From Hormiphora californensis (Eukaryota; Ctenophora; Tentaculata; Cydippida; Pleurobrachiidae): DNA of 64,000 nt. Below are positions 51,400 through 62,961 of this stretch, piece after piece. Made by a program: the position numbers and the translations under genes. Numbering within the stretch: the first letter of the stretch is position 1; every line of letters starts with the position of its first letter. The stretch is taken from the NCBI GenBank assembly GCA_020137815.1, contig CM035360.1, forward strand, positions 5,917,559-5,981,558, in the 5' to 3' direction. The notes below the pieces were generated by a model. That model did not search any database, had not been told where the DNA came from, and worked only from the letters and a program-made list of their open reading frames with translations.

Positions 51400-52224
51400 A
51401 GAGGGCTGGCATGTTTCTTAGTTTGGAGTAGGTCGTGAAACAAGGATTGGTATGTTGCAGTTGTTTTATAGTTAGACGATGGGTAGAAGATTGATAAACA
51501 AAGAGGCGCAGAGAAATAGTATTTGAAGTGTTGAAAAGGAAATGTTATGTGACTTTGTAAATCATATAGTGATAACAGAACAGCTTAAACGAGCGTTACA
51601 GAGAAAGAGAGATACAGAGAGTTACAGAGAAAGAGAGATACAGAGAGATGCAGAGAGCTAGAGAGAAAGAAAGATACATGGAGAGAGAAAGAGCGATACA
51701 GAGAAAGAAAGAGAGATACAGAGAAAGAGAAAAATTCACTGTCTTTTATTTTGTAGCAGGGTAGCTTAAAAAAGTGAGCACAAAATTATGTGTGATTATT
51801 TTCATCTGCTGTAAGTGTTGTTTTTGAGTGACCGGAATTAATTTCTCAATTGATTGTTAACTCCTGACTGATTCAGTCAGACCTCGATTTACCGGGGCCC
51901 AATTTACCGGATAACCATTTCCCCCGAGCATTCCGGTAAATCGGGGTCTGACTATATAATATTCGGTCTTGGGGCATGCAGTATGTTTAGTGATAGATAT
52001 AATTTATTTCAGACATTTTGTGCAGTGTGATGATTTATGGTATAAAGTAAAATATTTTGTTTGGCAGTTCCCTTTTGTTTCTCATTGCAATATCAATATA
52101 GAGAGTTCTGTAATAACCCCCCAACGAACCCGATCCCCCTGTTTCTCCGTTCATATTATTTACCCCTGACCTGGAAATCTTAATGTATTTCCCAAACTAA
52201 CTACCACTAACCCTAGTAGTTGCA
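51400..52224. other. PREB-NGDN intergenic interval
   Basis: Holds a GA-rich patch (51595-51730, AGAGAGATACAGAGA units) and an 81-bp solo family C MITE at 51874-51954 (CAGTCAGACCTCGATTTACC at one end, inverse at the other). No exon seen. Confidence 0.6.
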
Positions 52225-53863
52225 ATGACAGTAAACACGATACCAGACCTCCCTGAGTTTTATGATTGTCTCAGCTCTCTCTCCACATCTACCAAAGGTA
52301 ATAGCAGCTGTGTTTGCACTTTATTGAGCTAGAAAACAAGATGCTTTATTGTGGCCAAACGGCCAACAAAACGATTTATAACAGCATCTTGATCGCTGGT
52401 ATGTAGTATTTATTCATTTATTGGTTTTCTCTGTCCCTCTTATTAAATAACAATTAAATGTTAGTTTGACCATCAAACCTCTTTTCTCAGAGTTCTCTGA
52501 AGCTGTTGGGAAAGTAAAGAACATGCTGACATCTGAGTCCCATGATACTACCCCTGGGATATCCCTGTTGGACCTGAAAAACCAGACAGTCCTCGATTAT
52601 CTGATATCACTGGTAATTGCTAACATGCATAATGGGTCTAGATAGTATTACAATCTCTTGGTAAACCAAGAAGTTTAACCATCTTACCTTACATTACTAT
52701 AAACCTTACTATAAACTATAAACTTTTATCATCACTCTGAGTACATCTGATAACTTACTATGTATCCCATTGTAGGTAACACTAATGTTAAGAAGGGCTG
52801 AAGGAAAGGGAGATATTGAAGATGTAAGGTGGTCCTCCATAGTCAATAGGACAGTTCTGGAGAGAATCAGACCGTTAGAGAACAAGCTACAGTATCAGGT
52901 AAAACATCGGCAGTGCCCATAAAATTTCAACTTTTACTCCTAACATTTAATTTGGCAAGTCTGATAAATGGATTTCACTCTTATCCATTTCCCTGATAAC
53001 ACCACCCCACCCCAGATAGAAAAGCTACTCCGGGGTCCCACTGCAAACGGGGATGCTCTAAGCCACAAGCCCTCTGTAGACGATTTGGATAGCAGCGAAG
53101 GAGAGGAAGGGGAAGAGGGAGATGGAACATCTGGAGGGGTCTACAAGGCACCCAAGATTGCTGCACAACATTACTACTGAACAAGGTATTTGTGGGGAGG
53201 ATAGTTCCGATGCACTGTGTGTCACAGTTACGACACGTGTTTCGTCACAATTTCACCCAATTCCCTCTGACCGTGGCTGCCGCGCGGATTCCACGCGCCG
53301 AAAGTGCACCATTTCAGCACCACGCTCACCCGTGTTCCCCATCCCTAGAAATGCGTGGGAAGAGAGGGAAGGCCTGCTGGAGATGCAAGCTGCCCCGCCC
53401 AAGCTGGGTAGGAAGGTGCTTGAGGAGCTGAGGAAGGAGATGAGTTCAGCTCCTGACGAAGCAGACTTATGGATCATCAGGAAAACAAGACAAGAGGGTC
53501 CGAGATCGAACTGCGTAAGTAGAAATTACCGATACGGCAGTTGATGAGAGTTGTCTTCAGTCAAGACTCTTAGACTCGTTATTACGTTTGTTGATATATC
53601 AGCTAATTCTAATTGAAAGGCCTATAATGGTTTCTAACCCCCCTTTCTTTCACAGATACGAGGAGGAGAACTTCATGAGGATGACACTGAACAGATCGGA
53701 ACGTAAGAAACCTAGAATGCAGTCAGGTCTGAACAGTATCATGGACCTAGAGGATGAGGACATGATGAGAAGTGCAGAACAGGAGAGGAGGGGAGGAAGG
53801 AAGAGCGGTGGTGGGAAGAGGGGAGGGAAGAAGGGAGGAAAATTCAGGAAGAAGAAGCGATGA
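52225..53863 (+). CDS. NGDN: Neuroguidin-like SAS10/UTP3 family protein, 6 exons, with an in-frame TGA and a frameshift
   Basis: Nucleolar small-subunit processome factor (yeast Lcp5 relative). Exons 52225-52297, 52491-52612, 52776-52898, 53016-53185, 53349-53514, 53656-53863. The SAS10 domain covers exons 1-3 (LLDLKNQTVLDYLISL, VLERIRPLENKLQYQ), then IEKLLR, an acidic patch, YKAPKIAA, and late motifs LGRKVLEELRKEMSSAPDEA and YEEENFMRM before a Gly/Arg/Lys-rich nucleolar tail. Exon 4 joins exon 5 in phase, but reads through TGA at 53178-53180 in HYY*TR. Exon 5 (166 nt) needs one base fewer, near 53458-53465, to join exon 6 in frame; with that the protein is ~286 aa. Human NGDN is slightly longer. 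Either assembly errors or a damaged copy. Only 158 nt precede the next gene. Confidence 0.75.
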
Positions 53864-54020
53864 AATGGATGAGATGGCATTTTAATTAACTTATACACCA
53901 ACATTTCTTACATTCTTTTATAGCTCTAACTTTATGATTTATTGACTATATGTTCTCTATTTCGCTAACTGCCCTCCCCACACCCCCTAACTCACTACTA
54001 ATTAACCAATTAACCTAGCA

Positions 54021-57000
54021 ATGGAAGAAGACCAGGTCATGAAGCCACACCTCTCCAAAGTCTGGGGGCTCTCCTCAGATATACCTGACTGCGAGGAGCT
54101 CTCCTCCAACAGGCGAGATCCAACTCTCAGACTTTTTGTAAACAGGAGTCTAAGTCTGGAGACTATCCAGTATTATGGCTTTGATATGGACTACACCATA
54201 GCGGAGTATTGCACACCGTATATGGAGGCAGAAACTGCTAAATACGCTTGTAAGTTTTATCAGAATTTAGGTTTGAATAAATCAACGTAAGAAATTTTGA
54301 ATTTTAATCCTCCCCGGAACTTGCCTGGCTAGACTGTGTTTCGGGCGCCAAATGTAAAGGGAGGGTTAGAACATAACAACCCGGAACATATTCCAATGAC
54401 TCTCATTTTGTTCCTTCCTCAGTTGAAAAGCTGGTTGAGCTGGGTTACCCAAAGGAGCTGAAAGACACCAAATACCTTGATGACTTTGCAGTTAGGGGAC
54501 TTATATTTGACAAGAAGTTAGGAACTTTTCTAAAACTTGATCTTCACGGTCTTGTTCTCACCGCATGTAAAGGTACCTTCAAATTATTAGTTTTTAATGC
54601 TCTCCCTTCACCCTTGCATCACCTGGAGATCTCACGGGGGATCTCACAGAGGTATAACAAGGGAGGCATTGAAAGTTAGATACAGAACGGGTATCTTGTC
54701 AATTTTTCATTCGCCCCGTTCTAGGAACACGAAAGTTTACCAGAAATGAAATCAGGGAGGAGTATCCGACCAAGTTTTGTAAATTGTTTGAAAAGATGGA
54801 GAATGGAGACAGCAGATACCTCCAAAATTTTGACACTCTCTTTGATACACCCAAGGTATGTAAAATATTGAACTATAACGTTCGTCTAAGACACTATGTG
54901 TTTCGCTTTGTGCTGGTGGATTAGATAAAATCTAATAAATATCAACTAATTAGTTAATTGATTTTTCCTTCTAGATCTTTGTGACAAGTATTTTGATAGA
55001 TTGGTTGGAGAAGTCACCCCAATACTCCAAATCTGCTGATGGTTATTTTGATCAGGCCACCAACCTTGAGGTAAGGTGAACCAGTAGAAAACAACTATAA
55101 ATCCGTCATTTATCAGTTTATTGTCTCCTTATCAAGTCAAGAATAGTTGAAGAACATGAGGTTTAAGTTAGCTTTATAAATCCTTGCCTTGTTCGACCCT
55201 CCCTCCCCGCACCCCGGTTTGAAAAAAACAAATAAATCACATCCCCTAACCGATATATATATCACGGGGGGGGGGGGGGGGGGGGGGGCAACGAATTTTT
55301 TATATATTTCCTTAATTTTGGAATTTTTTATATATATATATAAAAATATATAAAAATATATAAAAATATATAAAAATATATAAAAATATATAAAGTTATA
55401 TAAATAATATATAAAAATATATAAAAATATATAAAAATATATAAAATAAACCCTTTTTTCACCCCTTTTACTTTAAAAAAAGGGGATTATTTCCATCTAT
55501 TGTTCACTTGAATATGTTTCATAGAGTTAATTTAAGTGTTTGAGAGGGTGATAGCTGTTTTACATAATTAAGAATGTGTTCAAAAGTGAATTATGCACTG
55601 TCAAAAGTAGAACTGGTGAAGAGAGGTTCCGGCCTAATAATATCTACCAGTTTTGGTGTGATTTCAATCATTTTTTGTATGTTGATCCGTGCAGATGTAC
55701 TAGAACTGGTGAAGAGAGGTTGGGATCGCGAAACTAAAAAACAAATCATTTTTGACGTCATTTTGACGTCATGACGTTATTGACGCGACGTCACGATGTT
55801 ACAAACGTCACATTGATGACGGAAAATCATCAGGATTATCTAGATGAAGATGCTGACCAAGTTTGAGATCAATTGAATGATATTTGATCCCGCTATGGCG
55901 AAAAACAGCTTTCTGTTTTCACACTTTCGGCACAATTTTTTATATATTTTTATATATTTTTAATATATTTTTATATATTTTTATATATTTTTATATATTC
56001 ATATGTATTTTTATATATTTTTATATATTTTATTTGTTATGTTCTAACCCTCCTTTACATTTGTGTTTCGCGGGCGGGGCTCGCGAAACACAGTCTAGCT
56101 AGGCAAATATTTTATATATACAGTCGGACCCCGATTTAACGGCCCCCGATTTAGCGGCACCCCGATTTAACGGCAGGATAAATTTCCCCCAAAAATTTTT
56201 TGAAATTTTTTTTGAAATTTTTTGAAACTTTTTTAAAAATTTTTCATAGGTGTATCAACCACGTCCGAATCGTGTTTCGAATCGGTGCATCTTATTGCAT
56301 GACTTGCCGGTAATTAGACGGTTCGAAACGAACAGATATGTGATCCCCATGAGGCCCATCGAATCGCAATTTTGACACTTGTTAATGTTAAACTGGCTCA
56401 ATGGGGATCACGTATCAGTTCGTTTCGAACCGTCTAATTAGCGACACGACGTGCGATAAGATGCACTGATTCGAAACACGATTCGGACGTGGTTGATATA
56501 CCTTTGAAAAATTTTCATAACTTTTTTTGCAAAATTTTACAGAATGATTGGCAATGCTTTGATCGGTGCTCCCCAAGATATTTTGAAATTCAAATTCTTC
56601 CTCACCCCGCTTAAAGTGCCCCGATTCGGCATGGTATCACGTATCGGTTCGTTTCGAACCGTCTAATTAGCAGCAAGACATGCGATAAGATGCACTGATT
56701 CGATAAACGATTCGGACGTGGTTAATATAGTACCTTAGAAATTTTTATAACTTTTTTTGAAAATTTTGAAAATTATTTTCTTTTTCTAATCAGAAATTAT
56801 CATAATATGTAAATACATGGACATTGTATTTAACACTTAGAGGTGTTTTAGATAGCATTTTGGACAAAAATAGGGTTTTATACGCCAAATATGCTCTACC
56901 CCGATTTAACGGACACCCCGATTTAACGGACAAAACCCTTTCCCCCGAGGGTGCCGTTAAATCGGGGTCCGACTGTATATAAAAAATTATGTTTTTTTTT

Positions 57001-58947
57001 TCCAAAAAAAAGGTATATAAAATATCTCGACCAAAACGCGGAGTTTTTACGTCAGCCGACCCGAAACCGGATTAAATTTTGCCACCCGCTGGTCTCAGGG
57101 CCTCCAAATATGTCAAAATATGTCTGAATTGTCATTTGGGGTCATTTAGACCTTTTAATTACATGTAATTACCCTTCAATTACATGTAATTACATTTTAA
57201 TTACATGTAATTACTTCCAATTACATTCCAATTACTTCAGCACCTCGAGAGCTTTCGAACGCACCCTAGAACACCTTTCTACTCCTTCTAATTGCCGAGT
57301 TCTGTATACCCCTTATTTTGACTGTTTTTCGCGTCCTACCCCTTATAGGTTTGGGCACACCCATCGCCACACCCCCTATACGTCGCGGGACCTCGAGACC
57401 TTTCCAACGAGCCATAGAACACCTCTCTACTACTTCAGGGGGCTTCAAAACTTTCACTCTAAAAATATCTATGGTTTTATGGTTTATGGTTATGGTTATG
57501 GTTATGGTTTTTTTTTCATCTGGTATTAAGGGCCTGTCGGCTCGGCCCCGTTGTTTTAGTTTTAGGGGGGATGTTTTAGGGGGGATGGGTTGAGTTTGGG
57601 TTATATTCGGGTCGGGGGGCCTTGCCAGGCCCCGAATATAAAAATATATAAAAAATGAGCGTTGGCCCCCCCCCCCTATATCACCCTATCTCCAGATCAC
57701 CTACTGTACGGTATGGTCTGATGTGCGGCATGTATTTGAGATGATTCACGGCCGGGGCCCTCTTCATAAAAACATCATGTCTCATCCGGAGCAGTTTATC
57801 AATAAGAACCCCCTGCTACCCAAGTTCCTTAACTACCTCAAAGAAAATGGTAAGATGATGTTTATAAAACTAAGAAGGGCCCGTTCCCATGGATACAATT
57901 GTTTCCTTGCAGGATGAACCATGGGCCGCGTGTTCGGTGCGGCTGCCACTACTTTCGGCAGGTCATCCTCCCGACGCAGCAACCACAAACAAACAAAACA
58001 ACCACCATCCTATCCTCTTTTTCAGACAAGAAAGTGTTCATGTTAACCAACTCTCCCTTCACCTTCACCAACACTGTCATGAAGCACATACTGGATGATA
58101 AATGGCAGGAGTATTTTGATACGGTGGTAGTGAAGGCATGTAAACCTGCTTTCTTTCAACAGGGCACACCACTCAGGTAACAGATCATCGGGGATGTAGT
58201 TTTTATATTTTGTTGAACTATATCAGGGATACACTGGGAATACGTGCCATTTTGATTGATAACGAAATTACCTCTCTGATTTAGGGCACTTTTAACTTTT
58301 CAAATAAACAGGAAAGGTTCATGAAACACTCTTGAATATAAACTCTCTCTCTCTCTAGGCTGATAAACCAGCAAACGGGAGCAGCAAATATAGGTCTCTA
58401 TAGAAACCCTACCATGGTGAAGGGGGAGATCTACAGCGGGGGAAACTGTGATCAGTTTTGTCAGGTAAAATCTGTCTGGCGCCGCGACCCATCTGAGCGC
58501 ACTGAGACCCATCTGAGCGCACTGAGAATCAAATGGGGTATGGCGCCGCCATACAGGGTAAAATTACCCCTACCACTCACCTGGTTGTGAAAATCACAAA
58601 ATGCAGATGTGGTTAACTCTTCCAACATGCTGAATATTGTAGAAACTATACTCGCATGTTCTTCTTAGAACCACACAGTCCACACAGTCTGTGTGTGGAC
58701 CACACAGAAATATAATTCTCAAACCCCCCTATTATTTTTTAGATGACCGGAGCTGAAGGGCCGGATATTCTCTACTTTGGGGATCACATCTACGGAGATG
58801 TAGTGAGGTCTAAAAAGACAAACGGGTGGAAAACGTTCCTTGTCGTTCCTGAGCTGAAACATGAACTCGATGTTTGGACTAGGTATGTTAGAAACTAGGA
58901 TCGGTCTTTGTCTGTCTTACTGTATCTCTTTCATTATTACTCATCTC

Positions 58948-59016
<69 letters not shown>

Positions 59017-59024
59017 CTCTCTCC

Positions 59025-59114
<90 letters not shown>

Positions 59115-59774
59115 ATCTCTCCCCTATCTCCCAGTGAACACGAGCTATTTGAGGAGCACCACAACCTGGAGAAGCGACTTGGTGAACTCCAGGCTCAGAG
59201 CTGTCCAGATAACAGTGTCATCAGGAAACTGGACAAGGAACGAAAATTGGTAAGTTATCGGGGGTAATAGACATGAGAGCTCTATTCCGTGATTTATTTC
59301 GAAAAGAGGCCCTGAATAATAATTAATAAACAGAACGAACTATGTTGCTGATGGAAATGGCACATTGCCCAACTTGCTCCTTTATAAATATATCCATCTT
59401 CCTTAGGTAGTAGACCAGATAGATGCCAAGTATAACCCCTACTTTGGGAGTGTGTTTAGAAAGGGTGGCCGTCTCTCCTCCTTCGCTAACCAGGTACATA
59501 GCACGATTGTAGAACTGCAGAGTGGACCAATACAGCCTCTTTAGTTTAGTGATTTCATACGATCTATAAAAACAATACTAACACCATTCCCCGTTCGCCC
59601 CTTACTAAAAACCCCATTCCCCAGATGGACCGCTATGCGGACGTTTACTCGAGCAGCATAAACAACCTCCTAAACTACTCTCTAAAACATCAGTTCTGGA
59701 GTCCTCCCAAGCTGCTCCCTCATGAGGCCACAGTGGCCCAGGACCACCAGGATAATATATTAGATGGACAGTAG
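54021..59774 (+). CDS. Cytosolic purine 5'-nucleotidase family (cN-II/NT5DC), 11 exons, 502 aa
   Basis: HAD-superfamily phosphatase; NT5C2 itself hydrolyses IMP and GMP. Exons 54021-54249, 54423-54572, 54725-54855, 54975-55070, 57696-57849, 58026-58176, 58359-58464, 58743-58882, 59135-59249, 59407-59493, 59625-59774 (1509 nt, frame kept). HAD motif I is FDMDYT with D55 (nucleophile) and D57; motif II is FMLTNSPF; the motif III lysine is probably in the KACKP context; motif IV is [19 protein letters not shown] before motif I is typical of NT5C2; the middle ([15 protein letters not shown]) and NNLL-type C-terminus fit NT5C2 or NT5DC4, so I give no symbol. The acidic NT5C2 tail is absent. Intron 4 (55071-57695) is packed with repeats. 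The ATG follows CCTAG by 2 nt. Confidence 0.88.
55266..56030. repeat. G23 run, AT-rich arrays and a diverged family D fragment
   Basis: A run of 23 G (55266-55288) is followed by a (TATAAAAA)n-like array to 55446. 55560-55910 resembles family D (GTGAAGAGAGGTT.CGGCCTA, TGACGTCATTTTGACGTCA, ACCAAGTTTGAGATCAATTG). A second AT array, TATATTTT in sense, runs 55930-56032 and is the inverse of the first. All inside the nucleotidase intron 4. Confidence 0.75.
56121..56975. mobile_element. 855-bp non-autonomous TIR transposon, family C
   Basis: Both ends carry the 22-bp perfect repeat beginning CAGTCGGACCCCGATTTAAC, inside TATA flanks (TA duplication). The ends CAGT..CC and TA target are typical of pogo/Tigger-type Tc1-mariner elements. 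It has three internal copies, two inverted, of a ~110-bp segment containing GTTCGTTTCGAACCGTCTAA and GATTCGGACGTGGTT. No transposase frame. A family B element (56034-56106) ends 14 nt upstream. Fragments of the same family occur at 9500-9870 and 51874-51954. Confidence 0.85.
57150..57660. other. Repetitive remainder of nucleotidase intron 4
   Basis: Holds four ATTACATGTAATTAC palindromes (57155-57215), two related blocks sharing CCTCGAGA.CTTTC.AACG and AACACCT.TCTACT (about 57243 and 57391), and a (GGTTAT)n stretch near 57480-57512. The GGTTAT hexamer is not the animal telomere repeat. No exon. Confidence 0.6.
58946..59125. repeat. (CT)n polypyrimidine tract before a splice acceptor
   Basis: About 180 bp of nearly pure CT with rare interruptions, ending at the acceptor CCCAG of nucleotidase exon 9 (59135). 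It doubles as an extreme polypyrimidine tract and produces Ser/Leu frames with no meaning. Confidence 0.9.
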
Positions 59775-60433
59775 AATATCGAACTGGGTTACCATGGTAA
59801 CTTACCTGGTAACTGTGTTACCATGGTGTGCTTGTGTTATTAGTTTCATGTGTAATACGAAGTGTTTAGGATGTGATAATATTAATTGCTCTGTTTTGAG
59901 AGTTTATGGTTGTGGTCCTTTGATGTTGGTTGGTGGTATACATATGTGTAATACTCATCGGGAAATCCATTTTATGTGATATAAATATAATCATCGAGAG
60001 AATTAAAATATTTCTGTGTATTTGCCATTTTTTATATCGTTTGTATATTTAATGTCCATTGCTATATCACAATAGTAAATAGTTATCCACTATAAACAGT
60101 TAGTTTCTCAAATGTCAATATTTAATTTTGTTTCCAGACATAAACCTAGTGTTTGTCTAGTTTTAGCCAAATTCTTGTAACTTCAAAGAGGAACTTAAAG
60201 TATTGTGCGAAATATGAAACATTAATACGCCGCAAAATTTGCGCGTGAAAACAAAAGGCGCGCACCTATGCCTACGAATTTAAAAATACGAGAGACGTGA
60301 AGGTCACTTTTTCAAGATGGCCGTTTTTAAGAATTTCAACCAACTTTAGAGTTTTGTGTGAGACAGATGATGCGGACGTTTGTTCATCGCTTACACGCTA
60401 ACTAATTTAGTTTCCTATCTTTTAGGCAAAATA

Positions 60434-60977
60434 ATGGGTCCGATGCCAAGGCAGCGTTACCCGTACTTCATGCAGTCCATGTGGGGTTCCTGGTGGCACG
60501 TTCCTGATCCCGTGAAACATAGGTGGTAAGTAGCCGCTGATTATTTATTAGCTATCTACTACTCACTACTCAGTTCGTCTGATCACTGTTCCTTGCCTTG
60601 TTCGACCCTGTTTCACCACGCCACACACGGTTAAACAGGGATTTAACATCGTTTACAAACGTAAAGTAGCGTTATAACATAACAAAATATTCTCTGTAGG
60701 GGCACTCTCAAGGCGTATACCGTAATTTTCGGAGGAGCTATCCTGCTGACCGAGTTCAGTAACTCGAAATTTCATGCACACATTTGACGAATACCCCTCT
60801 GAGGAGGTGAGAAGGACCTACCAGTTCCCCCTGCCCCTGCGACAAAAATACAGGGAGATCTTTGGAGAGTTGGACCACGATGGAAAGTTTGTTGACCCCA
60901 CTGAGTTTCATTTTGAGGCCAATAAAGATAAGGAGCTGCCCCTGTTGAGTGGTGATGATGGACACGGACACCACTGA
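60434..60977 (+). CDS. Small single-pass membrane protein, 2 exons, ~122 aa, one frameshift
   Basis: Exons 60434-60525 and 60700-60977. The N-terminus is aromatic and basic (MGPMPRQRYPYFMQSMWGSW, VPDPVKHRW), then one helix (TLKAYTVIFGGAILL), then a charged region FDEYPSEEVRRTYQFPLPLRQ and a His-rich end GDDGHGHH. The frame breaks between SNSK and MHTFDEYP: AAATTTCATG at 60769-60778 has one T too many for both halves to join; read as given it stops at a TGA near 60787. Size, one helix and absence of a classical signal would fit a mitochondrial inner-membrane accessory subunit, but I do not recognise the family. It is wedged 660 nt after the nucleotidase and 165 nt before the TPX2-like gene. 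ATG is 8 nt after CTTTTAG. Confidence 0.6.
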
Positions 60978-61141
60978 AATGTTGAGAGAGATAAAGAAAC
61001 AATTAGTTATTGTAACAATATTATGAGTTCTTTTTGTTCGAACTTTCTGTTTTGTAGATCACTAAATTCAACCACTTCAGTTTCATTACTTCCCTCCCCT
61101 ATTGACCTCCTAATTACCTCCTAACTACTTTTAGTCCTCTA

Positions 61142-62961
61142 ATGACACTGTCGTTCGAGTTCGATATCCCACAACGATATGAATTCAACTGCGATGATTT
61201 TGGTTACGTTGATAGGTAGGCTGCACTCGAAATAAATTAATTCCCCCTTCGCCACTATGTTGAACATGAAGTTTTAATTTTATTATTTATGGACGTAACA
61301 TTTGATATTTGTTTCTTATTTTCAGTGAGGAGAATGAGAAGTGGTTTCAGTCCATCCACCCGCACCTCCAGACCCCGAAATGGATGATCGAGGCTGATGA
61401 ACGTCGTGAGAAACAATCTGCCGATGACGGAGATGATTTCCTTACATCGGTCCAGAAAACCCCGACAGTCCGACCTAGGAAGAGTGTCTGTACTGCATCA
61501 GAGAGGGTGGACTTGAAGCGGACCAAGTTGGTGTTTGATGATGAGATGATAGAGGACGAGGTTGATAAGATGCTGAGGGAACATAATGAACGTATCCTGA
61601 AACAACAACATGAACAAGCTACTAACAAGAAACCAGCCAGTGTTCCAGCAGTTACCACTGAAACTGCAGTACCCCCTATCAAGAAACCTAACAAGAGAGT
61701 CAGTTGCCTACCATTACTGGCAGCAGCCAAGAAGAATTCCAAATTCAGACTTATCTCACCCCAGGAGGACAAACAGTCTGTTATTTCTGAACTGGATGAG
61801 GAGCCAAAACAACCTGTCGTTGATACCTGCAAGACTACCCCTAAAACAACAGAAGAGAAGAGTAGAGGAGTGAATTCTCGAAAGGTTCCTGTGCCTGTGA
61901 AACTTGTTGGTGCAGAGAAAGGAAAAGCAGGGGCAGATAACTTAGTAGCGAAGGCAGATAAAGCATCAGCCTCTATCAAGGTTGATAAAGCCCCTATAAT
62001 CAAGGCAGATAAAGCCCCTACCAAAGTGGATAAAGGGGTACCATGTAAGGCTGAGAAGGAGAACACCAAACCAGCCAAGAAACCTCCCCCAACAGGGGCA
62101 GCCCTGAAAAACAAAGTCCCACGGAGAAGTGTTCTGCCCAGTAAACCTCCCCTCACCACATCTCGTGCTGGAGGTCCGGCCAAGAAACCAATTGCTGCTC
62201 CACCTCCAACAACACGACCACAAGCTCCCCCATCCCGTCGAGTCTCCTCAGCACCTCCCACCCGACCACCTTTCAGAGGTGGCAGCGCTCCCCCAGTTCG
62301 GCCATCATCAGCTCGTTTGGGACGGCCTGGTAGCGGGGTTAGACCTGCTGGTCCTCCACAACCAGCCAAACAGACAACACGGGGTACTGTTACTAAAACA
62401 GCAGCTCCCACTAATAAGACAGCAACATCATCTCGTACTGTAGGGAGTACAGCTGCCCAGAAATCAACCAGATCTAAGACGGGAACTAAACCAGGTGTTC
62501 CTGATACTAAGGGGAAATCAGTTGTACCGGGTAAATCATCCCAGCCTGCTACCACAAACAACACAAAGAGACAGACGAGGCAGGGCAGCGAGGCAGTAAT
62601 GCGGCCAGTACGACCCAAGACACTCCGAGAAAGCCAGGCATTCTCAGTAAATAGTCGAACAATGGCAATAATCAACGAGGCTCCTCCCTCATCGCTAGTT
62701 CGAGCTAAACCACGCCACTCAATCGAGACACCCTCTCCTATACGGAGTTTTAGCCGCTATGATGAGAAGGACCCTGAAGCTGTAGCTATTGATGAGGATC
62801 AATACGAGACTGTTGGAATGAATAACAATGATGACGATGATGATGACTTTGACCCATATCTGGACGAGATGTTACGAGCTCACAATAAAAAAGTTCTCGA
62901 AAGGGAGAGGGCACGCCATAGGATTCCAGGAAACCAAAGAGGAGAAGGAGAGGGTAGTTAG
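61142..62961 (+). CDS. TPX2-like spindle assembly factor, 2 exons, 569 aa
   Basis: Exons 61142-61215 and 61326-62961 (1710 nt). The first ~34 residues, FEFDIPQRYEFNCDDFGYVD then EENEKWFQ, match the pattern 'Y.F..P....F......WF' with which TPX2 binds and activates Aurora A kinase. The middle is disordered, Lys/Pro/Ala/Ser/Thr-rich, with a KADKA.IKVDKAP-type repeat at ~205-245 and basic SRR/RPS patches that could bind microtubules. Two similar boxes, VDKMLREHNERILKQ (~100) and LDEMLRAHNKKVLERERARH (~540), bracket it; the second follows an Asp run. No canonical C-terminal TPX2 domain is seen and vertebrate TPX2 is longer, so the assignment rests on the N-terminus. The ATG lies 7 nt after CTACTTTTAG. 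The 442-aa open frame on the opposite strand is a composition shadow. Confidence 0.65.

Noticed and set aside
53178-53180. Selenocysteine or programmed readthrough at the NGDN TGA
   Set aside because: Neuroguidin is not a known selenoprotein, I see no SECIS-like element, and a frameshift follows in the next exon, so error or damage is simpler.
57480-57512. Interstitial telomere repeat
   Set aside because: The unit is GGTTAT, not TTAGGG, and spans only about five copies.
61347-62675. 442-aa open frame on the minus strand
   Set aside because: It is antisense to the TPX2-like exon; the Lys/Pro/Ala-rich coding strand lacks stops on the other strand by composition. The sense frame has motifs, splice sites and an upstream exon; the antisense has none.
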